DNA from: Pseudomonadales bacterium
Lineage (GTDB): Bacteria; Pseudomonadota; Gammaproteobacteria; Pseudomonadales; Azotimanducaceae
Reading direction: 5' to 3'
NCBI GenBank assembly: GCA_041395945.1
Contig: JAWKZN010000002.1
Span: 558,001-622,000 of the forward strand
Length of the DNA: 64,000 nt
Part shown: one piece after another, positions 8,045 to 16,576 of the stretch
How the letters are laid out: each line of letters starts with the position of its first letter
Position numbering within the stretch: position 1 is the first letter of the stretch
Notes under the pieces: model-generated
What the model saw: only the letters and a program-made list of their open reading frames with translations
Databases searched by the model: none
What the model was told of the DNA's origin: nothing
Translations under genes and position numbers: made by a program

Positions 8045-8724
8045 TGAATTTTCTCGCTCACTGTCTGATCGGCGCCCGGGTTGCGGGACCGTGCAGCGAT
8101 TCGATGGGCAACGGATCATACTTCCCCGCTCACAGCTCAGAACCGCCCGACGAAGCCTGGCAGGGATCTCTGATCGCAGGGGGTTTTCTCGGGGATTTTC
8201 TCAAAGGCAGAGTGCCCGTCGATATGCCGGCAGCGCTCTCACTCGGCGTGAGACTGCATCGTCGTGTGGACGCTTACAGCAATCGGGCACCACTGATCCT
8301 GCGCAGCTGTGAACGCTTTCCGGCCGAGCTGCGCCGGCTCGCTCCTGTGTTCGTGGATATTATCGCCGACCATCTGCTCGCGATGTCCTGGTCTGCCCAT
8401 CACCCGGAGGTTCTGGCGGATTTCACAGGCACCGCCTATTCAAGTATTGCTGAGCATCGAGACTGGCTGCCCGAATCGGGTCAGCAGTTTCTCGACTACG
8501 CAGCCAGCTCCGATCTGTTCGCCCGTTACCAGGAATGGCCGGTAGTCGAGCGCGCTCTGCATTCAGTTGCCCGGCGTATTCGCCGACCGGAACTCGGTGC
8601 CCGTGCCGCAGCTGTGAGTCTGGATCTCTATCAGGATCTGACCGCCGACTTCGAGGCCTACTTTCCCGACATCCTCCAGCACGCGGGGGAATGGACGAAG
8701 GAACAGATCACCGCTGCACGATGA
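8044..8724 (+). CDS. acpH: Acyl carrier protein phosphodiesterase-like protein
   Basis: A 226-residue DUF479-family protein. The start MNFLAHCLIG, the GDFLKGRVP segment (metal-ligand Asp) and the LHRRVDAYSNRAP segment match the AcpH family. These HD-like metal-dependent hydrolases are reported to remove 4'-phosphopantetheine from acyl carrier protein, converting holo- to apo-ACP. A short low-similarity insert (about residues 20-36) precedes the GDFLKG motif. The start overlaps the gshA stop by one base, and the 3' end overlaps a convergent FliL-like gene by 17 bp. The function is inferred from the family. Confidence 0.8.
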   Translation: MNFLAHCLIGARVAGPCSDSMGNGSYFPAHSSEPPDEAWQGSLIAGGFLGDFLKGRVPVDMPAALSLGVRLHRRVDAYSNRAPLILRSCERFPAELRRLAPVFVDIIADHLLAMSWSAHHPEVLADFTGTAYSSIAEHRDWLPESGQQFLDYAASSDLFARYQEWPVVERALHSVARRIRRPELGARAAAVSLDLYQDLTADFEAYFPDILQHAGEWTKEQITAAR

Positions 8725-9151
8725 AATTGGTGAACATGAGATCGTCGAGATAAGGCGCGCCTTCCTCGTTTTCCAGAATCGTCCGCAGTTCGCTCAGCGC
8801 CTCCGCCCGGATCATTTCCCTGCCCCGACCGGTGGATACCGTGGCTTCGTCCTGACGGGAGAGCAGCAGCACCAGCGCATTCCTCAATGCGGGCAGGTGA
8901 TAGCGGGTGGCCATCTCCGCCTGCTGTGACGACACCCGTACCGAGATGTCCGTCTTCACATACATGAGGCTGCCGTTGTCAGAGACACCCACATTGGTGA
9001 TGAAAGCGGGCTGCAGATCCACATAGCGGACGTCCCGATGCGCAGCTCCTGCCCCGGATTCCTCATCGCCCTCGGCAGCGGAAACGTATCCCGCCAGCCC
9101 TGCTACACACAGCAGCAGCAGGTTGAGGCTGCGCACGTCGACCATTGTCAT
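8708..9151 (-). CDS. FliL-like exported protein
   Basis: A 147-residue protein with an N-terminal hydrophobic segment ending near VSAAEG, which reads as a cleavable signal or anchor. The rest follows the FliL pattern: RDVRYVDLQPAFITNV, then an acidic strand and helix, and a terminal DDLMFTNFIVQR like the FTEFIVQ end of FliL. FliL stabilises the flagellar motor and stomatin-like ring, but no flagellar gene is near, so this is probably one of the solitary FliL-like proteins common in Pseudomonadales. GGAGC precedes ATG 9151. Its 3' end overlaps acpH by 17 bp. Confidence 0.75.
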   Translation of the reverse strand: MTMVDVRSLNLLLLCVAGLAGYVSAAEGDEESGAGAAHRDVRYVDLQPAFITNVGVSDNGSLMYVKTDISVRVSSQQAEMATRYHLPALRNALVLLLSRQDEATVSTGRGREMIRAEALSELRTILENEEGAPYLDDLMFTNFIVQR

Positions 9152-9249
9152 TGCTTTGCTCCGAACTTATATCTTCGAAGCATAGTTGACGCTGACTTTC
9201 CGACCAGTACCCTTGCGGGGTCGTCGCCACAGGTTGAACCCTACTCATC

Positions 9250-10227
9250 ATGAAAGCTGTACTGTGCAAGGCCTTCGGGCCGCCCGAGAGTCTGGTGCTG
9301 GAAGATGTCCCGGAACCCATACCGGGACCTGGCGAAGTGCTCGTGGACGTTCGAGCGAGCGCCATCAACTTTCCCGACGTGCTGATGATCGAAGGCAAAT
9401 ACCAGAGCCGTCCGCCTTTCCCCTTCTCTCCCGGGGGGGAGATTGCCGGGGTGGTAGCCGCTCTGGGCTCCGGGGTGTCGAAGTTTGCCGTGGGTGATCG
9501 GGTCTTCGCCGGGATCGGCCACGGTGGTTTCGCCGAGCGCGTGGTGGTGAACGAACGCGCTCTGCGGACCATGGCCAAAGGCATGAGTTTCGCCCAGGCA
9601 TCCGGCATCTCCACAACCTACGGCACCTCCTACTATGCACTCAAACAGCGCGCCGATCTCAAAGCCGGTGAGACCCTGCTGGTACTGGGTGCGGCTGGCG
9701 GCGTTGGGCTGGCCGCCGTGGAACTGGGTAAGGCCATGGGTGCCCGGGTCATCGCGGCGGCGAGTTCGGCGGAGAAACTCGCGGCGGCCAGGCGGGCCGG
9801 TGCCGATGAACTGATCGACTACAGCGATGGTGAGCTCAAGGAGAAGGTCAAGGCACTCACAGACGGCAGAGGGGCCGATGTGATTTATGATCCCGTCGGC
9901 GGTGAGCTTTTCGACCAGTGCATGCGCTGCATCAACTGGTACGGACGCATCCTGGTGATCGGCTTCGCCGCAGGGGATATCCCGAAAGTACCCCTCAATC
10001 TGATCCTGCTGAAGAGCTGTCAGCTGGTAGGGGTATTCTTCGGTGCCTGGTCCGCCCGCTTCACAGCAGAGGCCGCAGCCAATTTTTCCGAAGTACTCGA
10101 ATTCTACAAACAGGGTCTCATACGTCCGCTCGTGGGAGCCGAGTACCCGCTTACTGAATATGCCGCCGCATTGCGCTGCCTGAGTGAGCGACGCGCGATC
10201 GGTAAAGTCGTGGTGATTGTGCAATGA
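9250..10227 (+). CDS. Zinc-independent NADPH:quinone oxidoreductase family protein
   Basis: A 325-residue medium-chain dehydrogenase/reductase. It starts MKAVLCKAFGPPESL, contains the cofactor-binding motif LGAAGGVGLAAVELGKAMG near residue 150, and lacks the zinc-ligand cysteines, as expected for the quinone oxidoreductase (Qor) branch. It probably reduces quinones or enones with NADPH in the cytoplasm. The physiological substrate cannot be deduced. The stop overlaps the dsbB start in an ATGA motif (10224-10227), so the two genes form a translationally coupled pair. Confidence 0.85.
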   Translation: MKAVLCKAFGPPESLVLEDVPEPIPGPGEVLVDVRASAINFPDVLMIEGKYQSRPPFPFSPGGEIAGVVAALGSGVSKFAVGDRVFAGIGHGGFAERVVVNERALRTMAKGMSFAQASGISTTYGTSYYALKQRADLKAGETLLVLGAAGGVGLAAVELGKAMGARVIAAASSAEKLAAARRAGADELIDYSDGELKEKVKALTDGRGADVIYDPVGGELFDQCMRCINWYGRILVIGFAAGDIPKVPLNLILLKSCQLVGVFFGAWSARFTAEAAANFSEVLEFYKQGLIRPLVGAEYPLTEYAAALRCLSERRAIGKVVVIVQ

Positions 10228-10724
10228 ATCAGTTTCAGGATTCCTCCGAGGCCTGGGCCACGATGATCGTCGGTGTCTGCGGCGTCCTTCTCTGCGGCGC
10301 GCTGGTGATGGAATACGCGCTGGGCCTGGCACCCTGTCCACTCTGTCTGATGCAGCGCATCTGGTTCGGTATTGCCGGACTCATCGCAGTGGGCGGTCTG
10401 CTGCACTCCTCACGCTGGGGCATCTATCCCCTGCTCAGCATGCTGGCGGCTCTGGTCGGGGCGGGATTCGCGCTGCGCCAGCTCTACCTGCAGAACCTGC
10501 CGGCGGAGCAGGTACCCGCCTGCGGGCCGGACATGGCCTATGCCATCGAGAATTTCCCCTTCGCCGACGTGCTGGCAATGATGACCCGGGGTACCGGAGA
10601 CTGCGCACAGGTGAGCTGGCAGTTCATCGGCATTTCGCTGCCGGGCTGGGCGCTGCTCGGCTTCGTGGTACTCATCGTTCTGTCCGCGCTGCAGTTACGT
10701 GCAGCCAGCGTGGCGTCGCGCTGA
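10224..10724 (+). CDS. dsbB: Disulfide bond formation protein B
   Basis: A 166-residue inner-membrane protein with four predicted spans. It reoxidises periplasmic DsbA and passes electrons to ubiquinone. The first cysteine pair is the CPLC motif at residues 38-41, followed by MQR. The second periplasmic pair is Cys100 and Cys127. No dsbA is in the window. It is coupled to the upstream oxidoreductase by an ATGA overlap. The rsd/algQ-type gene follows after 110 bp; dsbB-type genes next to algQ are also found in Pseudomonas aeruginosa. Confidence 0.93.
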   Translation: MNQFQDSSEAWATMIVGVCGVLLCGALVMEYALGLAPCPLCLMQRIWFGIAGLIAVGGLLHSSRWGIYPLLSMLAALVGAGFALRQLYLQNLPAEQVPACGPDMAYAIENFPFADVLAMMTRGTGDCAQVSWQFIGISLPGWALLGFVVLIVLSALQLRAASVASR

Positions 10725-10834
10725 TCCATCAGGCATCTGCCGCCAGAGGCAGGAGACGCTTCGAGCGGCCAACTGGCGTAATTCGCAGACCGGACTATCT
10801 TTCTCATGGAAAACCATTCGGAGAGGGATAGTTC

Positions 10835-11428
10835 ATGCAGACAGAAGTTGTGCCGGCCGTTGATCGCAACCACACATCCACCCGCAGTTCCTCTGCGACC
10901 CGCAGTTCCCCTGCGACCCGCAGTTCCCCTGCGACCCGCAGCGCCTCAGAGCGCACCCGGGAATATCTGGAAAATTCCGACAAGACCTTCGGCGGTTGCC
11001 GTCAGCGTCTGATCGCGTACCTGGTGAAACTCAATCACGCACTGGATGAGAATTTCATCGATCTGTCCGAGGCGTTGCTCGGCCGTTTCTGCGACACACT
11101 GGTCGACTACCTTTCCGCCGGTCACTTCCGGGTATTTCAACGGGCGATTCCCAGCGCTCACGAATATGCGGCAATCGAAGCGTCCACCCGCCAGGCAATG
11201 ATGTTCAACGATACCTTCGGCAATCCCGCGAACATCGACGTGAGCGCAGTGAAAAACGCTCTGGAAGCACTCGCCCTGACACTGGGGACCCGCTTTGAAC
11301 TGGAAGACGACATTCTCCGCAACGACAATGCCCAGGAGGAGATCCCGGAAGATGCCGCCGTCCTCCTCGCCGCGATGGTCGAAATACCCGCAACCCGCAA
11401 TCACGCGAGTACCCGGGGCCTCCACTGA
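10835..11428 (+). CDS. rsd: Rsd/AlgQ-family anti-sigma-70 regulator
   Basis: A 197-residue Rsd/AlgQ protein. Family members bind domain 4 of the housekeeping sigma factor and free core polymerase for alternative sigmas. The conserved region starts at about residue 36 and runs through KTFGGCRQRLIAYLV, DLSEALLGRFCDTLVDYLS and the GHF segment. Residues about 15-34 are an added Ser/Thr/Arg/Pro segment encoded by 18-bp tandem repeats, absent from typical Rsd. GGAGAGGGA precedes ATG 10835. The assignment rests on the conserved helices; the N-terminal extension looks disordered. Confidence 0.85.
   Translation: MQTEVVPAVDRNHTSTRSSSATRSSPATRSSPATRSASERTREYLENSDKTFGGCRQRLIAYLVKLNHALDENFIDLSEALLGRFCDTLVDYLSAGHFRVFQRAIPSAHEYAAIEASTRQAMMFNDTFGNPANIDVSAVKNALEALALTLGTRFELEDDILRNDNAQEEIPEDAAVLLAAMVEIPATRNHASTRGLH
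10880..10942 (+). repeat. 18-bp tandem repeat inside rsd
   Basis: About three and a half copies of an 18-bp unit (approximately CCCGCAGTTCCCCTGCGA) lie near the 5' end of rsd. They encode repeats of the six residues TRSSPA, with one Ser/Pro change in the first copy. The unit is a multiple of three, so copy-number change would alter protein length without breaking the frame. Confidence 0.85.
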
Positions 11429-11440
11429 TCCCGGAAGTCA

Positions 11441-12433
11441 GTGAATTTCCTGGACTTCCAGCAGGTGCAGAAAAAACCACGGGCAGCACTCGCGCTCGTG
11501 ACACTCCTCGCATTGTGCGGGTGTCTGCACGACGACACCGACGCAAGCCACGAACTGGCCAGCCAGGGTATCTTCTCCGGAGCACTGTCCAGCGACGGCG
11601 CTTTCAGCCTTGTCGGCTCCCTCAATCACGGCGCCAGCCTCTGGCGTAATCCCGATCACGAACGACTCTACGACTGGAATCACCAGGCGGGTGAATATTC
11701 GACTCTGACAGCGGCCGCGTTTTCTCCCGACGGCACCCGGGCTGCTACCGCTGACCCGCGCACCCTGGTGCTGTGGGATACCGGCACCGGCCAATCACTC
11801 GGCTACTGGGCAACACCGGGCAGTGTGATGAGCCTCGCCGTGTTGAATCAGGGCCGTGCGGTGCTGATGGGACTCGAGGATCACAGTGCGGTGTTGTTCG
11901 ATCCCACAAACGGCGCGCATCTGCGGACCTTCCTGCACCAGGCAGTCGTGGGCAGTGTCGCTGCCAGCACCGATGGCACCCTCGCCTTCACCGGCAGTGA
12001 CGATGAAACTGCCGTGCTCTGGGATCTGAACACCGGCGAGTCGCTACACCGATTCGAGTGCGGCAATCCGGTGCGGCAGGTAGCACTCTCTGCTACCGGA
12101 CGCTACGCGTTCACCGCCGCGCAGGGTGCCGCTGTCACACTGTGGGATGCCACCAGCGGTACACGCCTCGCTGACCTTCATGACCGCAACCCCGGTGTGA
12201 CCAGCGCCCGCTTTGCTTTCGATGAATCCACCCTGCTCATCGGTTTCGTGAATCGTACCGTTGAGCTCTGGGACACCCGCAGCCACCGCAGGATTCAGCG
12301 CTGGAATGCCGGCGCCCGGGATCCCTGGCGACCCACGGGTGCGGCCATCCTGGCGGTTGGCTATGACGCCCGTACCGGCGCCTTCCTGGCGCTGGCCGGA
12401 GATGGCCGGCTGGTGGAACTGCGTCGCATCTAG
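11441..12433 (+). CDS. WD40-repeat beta-propeller lipoprotein
   Basis: A 330-residue exported protein. A lipobox LALCGC follows a basic n-region (KKPR), so the mature protein should begin at Cys28 and be lipid-anchored. The rest is a series of WD40 blades: AAFSPDGTRAATADPRTLVLW, GSDDETAVLWDL, and others ending in -VLWD or -ELWD, about six or seven in all. Such periplasmic propellers act as protein-interaction platforms. No partner is evident. GTG 11441 is used; GTG 11465 would give a 20-residue signal (MQKKPRAALAL...) and is an equally good start. The preceding gene is rsd. Confidence 0.8.
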   Translation: MNFLDFQQVQKKPRAALALVTLLALCGCLHDDTDASHELASQGIFSGALSSDGAFSLVGSLNHGASLWRNPDHERLYDWNHQAGEYSTLTAAAFSPDGTRAATADPRTLVLWDTGTGQSLGYWATPGSVMSLAVLNQGRAVLMGLEDHSAVLFDPTNGAHLRTFLHQAVVGSVAASTDGTLAFTGSDDETAVLWDLNTGESLHRFECGNPVRQVALSATGRYAFTAAQGAAVTLWDATSGTRLADLHDRNPGVTSARFAFDESTLLIGFVNRTVELWDTRSHRRIQRWNAGARDPWRPTGAAILAVGYDARTGAFLALAGDGRLVELRRI

Positions 12434-12744
12434 GGCGTCCGGCCCTCTCCCTGCCCGTTCATCTTTTAGATCTAACTCTTTGTTTAGTCGACATTCCTTC
12501 ACCTGAGGTCTGGCGTTCCCCTGCCTGTGTGGCTATATTTATCCACAGGTCAGACCAGTGACCGGGGGGCCGCTCGAGTCAGAACAAAAAAACCGCTCCA
12601 AGAACGGTACGCTCACCCAGCAGACTTGAGGGACAGATAAGGGCCCGTTAGAGGGCCGCACAGGAACGGATCCGCGCCAGCCGACTGGATGTAGGCACGC
12701 GGGGCGATCTGCCACGCCGTTCTGACATTATGGGAAGGACTGTC
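12434..12744. other. Intergenic region with a stem-loop
   Basis: No gene is supported. An imperfect long hairpin spans 12508-12555: outer arms GTCTG/CAGAC and an inner stem CCTGTGTGG (12524-12532) against CCACAGG (12543-12549) with an AT-rich loop. It may terminate the WD40 gene, although no clear T-run follows. The remainder, up to the ParA-family start, presumably carries that gene's promoter. Confidence 0.45.
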
Positions 12745-13503
12745 ATGGACAGCACACGTCCGGCGACCTGCCGGATCCTGGTGATCAACGGTAAAGGTGG
12801 CTGCGGCAAGACGACGATCGCCACCAATCTCGCTGTCGCCTATGCCAACCGCGGGCACTCCGTTGCCCTGATCGACAACGATCCGCAGGCATCGAGTTCC
12901 TACTGGATCGAACAGCGCAGCCCGGCACTGCCAACCATCCGGCTCATCGCCGCGCATCAGCGACCATCGATGTATCAGACCCAGGTCTACAGCAACCGGC
13001 TGCCCCCGGAAGTGGATCGCATCATCGTCGACGGCCAGTCCAATGCCCGGGATCAGGAGATGGAGTCCCTGCTGAAACAGGCGGACATCGTACTGATTCC
13101 GATGCTGCCGTCTTCAATCGACATCCGTGCTGGCGGCCGTTTCATCACCAACCTGCTGACCCATCGCGCCTTCCGTAGCTCGCCGCGACCGGTTGGTGTG
13201 ATCGCAAACCGGATTCAGCCCAACACTGAGACCCACGCCAAACTCGAGCACTTTCTCGGCTGCATCGATGTGCCTGCAGTCGCCACATTCCGGGACAGCC
13301 CCGTTTACTCAGAGGCGATCGAGCTGGGCCAGGGCGTCGTCGACATGACAGAGTCGCGAGCCGCACGCAAGGAAACCCCTGCCTGGTGGTCCCTGCTGCG
13401 CTGGATCGACGCCCAGCGCGCACCACGCAGTGCCAGCGATCTGCGCCGCAGACCCCTGGCTGCCGGCCCCGCACGTCTGGACGATCGCAGCATAAGCGCC
13501 TAA
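12745..13503 (+). CDS. ParA-family ATPase (orphan)
   Basis: About 252 residues. The deviant Walker A motif KGGCGKTT lies at about residues 17-24, followed by the ParA signature IDNDPQASSSYW and the hydrophobic strand DRIIVDGQSNA in place of Walker B. ParA/MinD ATPases position DNA or protein complexes dynamically. No ParB partner or parS site is seen, so the cargo is unknown. ATG 12745 is preferred over the in-frame ATG 12730 because GGAAGG is correctly spaced before it. Downstream GC-rich hairpins separate it from the ABC-F gene. Confidence 0.82.
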   Translation: MDSTRPATCRILVINGKGGCGKTTIATNLAVAYANRGHSVALIDNDPQASSSYWIEQRSPALPTIRLIAAHQRPSMYQTQVYSNRLPPEVDRIIVDGQSNARDQEMESLLKQADIVLIPMLPSSIDIRAGGRFITNLLTHRAFRSSPRPVGVIANRIQPNTETHAKLEHFLGCIDVPAVATFRDSPVYSEAIELGQGVVDMTESRAARKETPAWWSLLRWIDAQRAPRSASDLRRRPLAAGPARLDDRSISA

Positions 13504-13519
13504 CCTCCCGCCCGCGCGC

Positions 13520-13560
13520 ACACCCTCCTGCCGGGAGGGTGACCCTCCCAGCGGGAGGGT
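13520..13560. repeat. Two back-to-back GC-rich hairpins
   Basis: CACCCTCC and GGGAGGGTG form a stem with a TGCC loop, followed at once by ACCCTCCC and GGGAGGGT with an AGC loop. The two 20-bp units are near copies. They lie between the ParA-family stop and the ABC-F start and may attenuate or end transcription, although no T-run follows. Confidence 0.6.
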
Positions 13561-13615
13561 GTCGACAGCGTTTGACGAATTCCCGGTTCACTGACCAAAA
13601 AAATAGAGATCTGCT

Positions 13616-15535
13616 GTGCTGACCATCAGCGGCCTCGGCCTCAAGCGGGGTCCGACGACCATATTTGAAAACCTCAATCTGACCGTTCATCCCGGTCAGA
13701 AAGTCGCCATTGTCGGCCGCAATGGCGTGGGTAAGTCGACCCTGTTCGAACTGGTGCTGCGCACCGTGCAACCGGATACGGGGGACATCGGGCGTCCTGC
13801 CGGCTGGCGTATCGCCTACATGGCCCAGGAGGTAGGAGCCTCTTCGAGGCCCGCACTCGACTACGTGATCGACGGTGACCACGAACTGCGCAAAGCCGAA
13901 CGGGACCTGGCCGCGGCGGAAGCCGAGGGCCGGGACATGGACATCGCCAATGGCCACATCCGTCTCGACGATCTCGGCGCCTACAGCGCCGAAGCCCGAG
14001 CCGGAGAAATTCTCTTCGGTCTCGGCTTTTCCGCTGCCGATACTGCAAGGCCATTTGCAGACTTCTCAGGCGGCTGGCGCATCCGTCTGAATCTGGCCCA
14101 GGCCCTCATGACCCCGGCCGACCTGCTGATGCTGGACGAACCCACCAACCACCTCGACCTGGAGGCCACCCTGTGGCTGGAGACCTGGCTGCAGCGTTTT
14201 CCCGGCACCCTGCTGGTGATCGCCCACGACCGGGAGTTCCTCGACAACATTGCCGATGTCACCGTACACCTGCACCACGGTCAGGCCGACGTCTATCGGG
14301 GCAACTACTCGGCCTTCGAAAGCCAGCGTGCGGAAGCGCTGATGCTGCGACAGGCAGCATTCTCCAAGCAGCAGCGGGAAATCGCCCATATCCACAGCTT
14401 CGTGGACCGCTTTCGCGCGAAAGCTTCCAAGGCGCGGCAGGCGCAGAGCCGGCTCAAGGCCCTCGAGCGGATGGAACTCGTGGCTCCCGTGCACGCCGAC
14501 TCGCCCTACCACCTGACTTTCGCCAGCCCGGAACGCATGTCCAATCCGCTCATCAGCCTCGACCAGGTAAGTGTGGGTTACGGCGCTCATGTGGTGCTGC
14601 AGAACGTGCGCGCCTCCATCCTGCCCGGCGCCCGGATCGGTGTGATGGGGGCCAACGGCGCCGGCAAATCGACCCTGTTGAAGTGCCTGCAGGGCGCCCT
14701 CGAACCTTTATCCGGCGAGGTGGTGCGCGGCGCCCACTCTGCCATCGGCTACTTCGCCCAGCATCAGATGGAAACCCTCGATGCGTCTGCAACCGGGCTC
14801 GCGACTCTCCAGGACGCCCACCCCAGACAGCGTGAACAATGGTGCCGCGACTACCTCGGCCGCTGGGGATTCCCAAAAAATCTCGCGGAACGACCGATAG
14901 CCACCTATTCGGGCGGCGAGCGGGCACGTCTTGTGCTGTCCCTGATCGCCGCCGAAAAACCGGCCATCCTGGTGCTGGATGAACCCACCAACCACCTCGA
15001 CCTGGATATGCGGGAGGCACTCGCGCTCGCGCTGCAGGATTACGAAGGCGCCATGGTGATCGTCGCCCACGATCGCAGCCTGCTGTCCCGTACGGTGAAC
15101 GAACTGTGGCTGGTCGAACACGGCACCGTGACCCTCATCGACGCCGATCTCGCCGACTACGCGGATCTGCACAACCCGGCAAAACTGCGTGCGGCCGCCG
15201 GCCTGCCTGAATTGAAGAGCGCGCCGGTTGCGACGACCCAGGCTGCGGGAAATGAGCTGACCGCAAAGGAGCGGCGCCAGGCTGCCGCACAACAGCGCAA
15301 ACAGGAACAGCCGCTGCGCAAATCCATCAGACAGGCAGAGGCGGAACTCGAGGCTGTTTCAGCCCGTCTTGCGGATGCCGAGCAAAAACTTGCGGATCCC
15401 GAGGCCTACAACAGCCTGCCACCCGGGGAGCTGGACGAGCTGATTCGGATGGCCGGCAAGCTGCGCAAGACCCGGGATGCCGCAGAGCAGAAGTGGCTGG
15501 AGGCGTCCGAGGCCCTCGAACGCCTGCAGAGCTAA
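13616..15535 (+). CDS. ABC-F family ATPase, YheS type
   Basis: A 639-residue soluble protein with two ABC ATPase domains and no membrane segments. Walker A motifs are GRNGVGKST (about residues 34-42) and GANGAGKST (near 345). Two ABC signature regions are present (FSGGWRIRLNLAQAL and YSGGERARLVLSLI), each followed by a DEPTNHLDL Walker B. The central linker of about 80 residues and the C-terminal Arg/Lys/Glu-rich coiled coil match E. coli YheS, as does the length. ABC-F proteins bind the ribosomal E site and relieve stalling. The start is GTG 13616. The 3' end overlaps the convergent PDZ gene by 4 bp. Confidence 0.9.
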   Translation: MLTISGLGLKRGPTTIFENLNLTVHPGQKVAIVGRNGVGKSTLFELVLRTVQPDTGDIGRPAGWRIAYMAQEVGASSRPALDYVIDGDHELRKAERDLAAAEAEGRDMDIANGHIRLDDLGAYSAEARAGEILFGLGFSAADTARPFADFSGGWRIRLNLAQALMTPADLLMLDEPTNHLDLEATLWLETWLQRFPGTLLVIAHDREFLDNIADVTVHLHHGQADVYRGNYSAFESQRAEALMLRQAAFSKQQREIAHIHSFVDRFRAKASKARQAQSRLKALERMELVAPVHADSPYHLTFASPERMSNPLISLDQVSVGYGAHVVLQNVRASILPGARIGVMGANGAGKSTLLKCLQGALEPLSGEVVRGAHSAIGYFAQHQMETLDASATGLATLQDAHPRQREQWCRDYLGRWGFPKNLAERPIATYSGGERARLVLSLIAAEKPAILVLDEPTNHLDLDMREALALALQDYEGAMVIVAHDRSLLSRTVNELWLVEHGTVTLIDADLADYADLHNPAKLRAAAGLPELKSAPVATTQAAGNELTAKERRQAAAQQRKQEQPLRKSIRQAEAELEAVSARLADAEQKLADPEAYNSLPPGELDELIRMAGKLRKTRDAAEQKWLEASEALERLQS

Positions 15536-16560
15536 CGCGGCCCGATGAGGGCGGGTCCGCCGGGCGGCGCTTCGGGTCCGCTGACCTCCTTGTGTATAAA
15601 GATCGTCTGAGGTCCCGGTCCCATCCCCAACGGCTCGATCTGAATCGACACCCGGGCACCTTCCCGGATCACCTCCGCCGGGACAGCCTGAGTGATCCCG
15701 TGCAGCGTTCTGTAGGTATCGCCAATCCCATCGATCGCCGCACCATCGATGCTGCGCAGAATGTCACCGGCGCGTAAGCCGGCGCCGGATGCGGATCCGG
15801 ATGCGGATGCGGATCCGGATCCGCCGGCACTCATGACCAGCACGCCCTTTTCCACCTGAAAGTAGCGGGCAAGATCGCCGCTGACTTCTTCGAGTCTCAG
15901 ACCCCCAGGCTGCAGGGCGTCATGCAATACGGGCCAGGCAGCCCGCAATTCGGCCATCGCCTCACTCGCCGCCTCCTGCCCCGCTGCCACGGCGGACTCG
16001 ATTTCGACCGCCAGCTCCCGGTGGTCGGGCAGCCAGTCGACATCACCCCGCAGTACCCGCAGGGTGAAATCCTGTCGTGCCTGGGTGGTGACCGCCGCCT
16101 GCAGGACGGATCCATCCCGGGCATATTCCACATTCACCACCGCTCCGGGTTCGAGGCCATCGAGTGCCTGGCTGAAGCGATCAGAGAAACTGCCGCCGCC
16201 CTCGAAGCGGTGGCCGTCGATGGCCAGAAGGCGGTCGCCCGACGCCAGCCCGGCGGCCTCGGCACCACCCCCCGGGGTCACACCGACAATCAGGACACCC
16301 TCCTGCCTGTCTGCCTCACCCAGCAGCACACCGAGCGTCGGTCTCGACTGCCGCTGGCCGCCCTGCTCGAACAGTTCCCGGTGCAGCTCGGCGAGACGGG
16401 CAGCCGCTGCATCGAGTTCCTGCCGGGCGGTGTCGATTGCGGCCTCGATCTCAGAGCGATCGAATTCACCGCTGCTCTGCCCTGCGATGGCCATCTCGCC
16501 GCCCACAACGGCCAGCGCCAGGCCGATTGCCAGCAGTTGCATACCTTTCCGCGACTTCAT
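15532..16560 (-). CDS. Exported double-PDZ protein
   Basis: A 342-residue protein with a signal peptide (basic start, hydrophobic core, AIAGQ), a helical segment at about residues 35-68, a first PDZ domain (RPTLGVLL ... SGDRLLAIDG) and a second near the C-terminus (GLRAGDILRSIDG). There is no trypsin-like protease domain, so this is not DegP. It may bind unfolded periplasmic proteins or present them to a sensor. The second PDZ is interrupted by a Gly/Ser/Ala repeat encoded at 15787-15822. It lies 16 bp downstream of the anti-sigma gene and probably belongs to that envelope-stress-type operon. Confidence 0.75.
   Translation of the reverse strand: MKSRKGMQLLAIGLALAVVGGEMAIAGQSSGEFDRSEIEAAIDTARQELDAAAARLAELHRELFEQGGQRQSRPTLGVLLGEADRQEGVLIVGVTPGGGAEAAGLASGDRLLAIDGHRFEGGGSFSDRFSQALDGLEPGAVVNVEYARDGSVLQAAVTTQARQDFTLRVLRGDVDWLPDHRELAVEIESAVAAGQEAASEAMAELRAAWPVLHDALQPGGLRLEEVSGDLARYFQVEKGVLVMSAGGSGSASASGSASGAGLRAGDILRSIDGAAIDGIGDTYRTLHGITQAVPAEVIREGARVSIQIEPLGMGPGPQTIFIHKEVSGPEAPPGGPALIGPR
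15787..15822. repeat. Six copies of a 6-bp repeat in the PDZ gene
   Basis: Six GGATGC/GGATCC units in tandem encode alternating Gly-Ser and Ala-Ser dipeptides on the minus strand, just ahead of the ligand-binding loop of the second PDZ domain. The length is likely to vary between strains without frameshift. Confidence 0.85.
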
Positions 16561-16576
16561 GCTGTCTCCTCAGATT

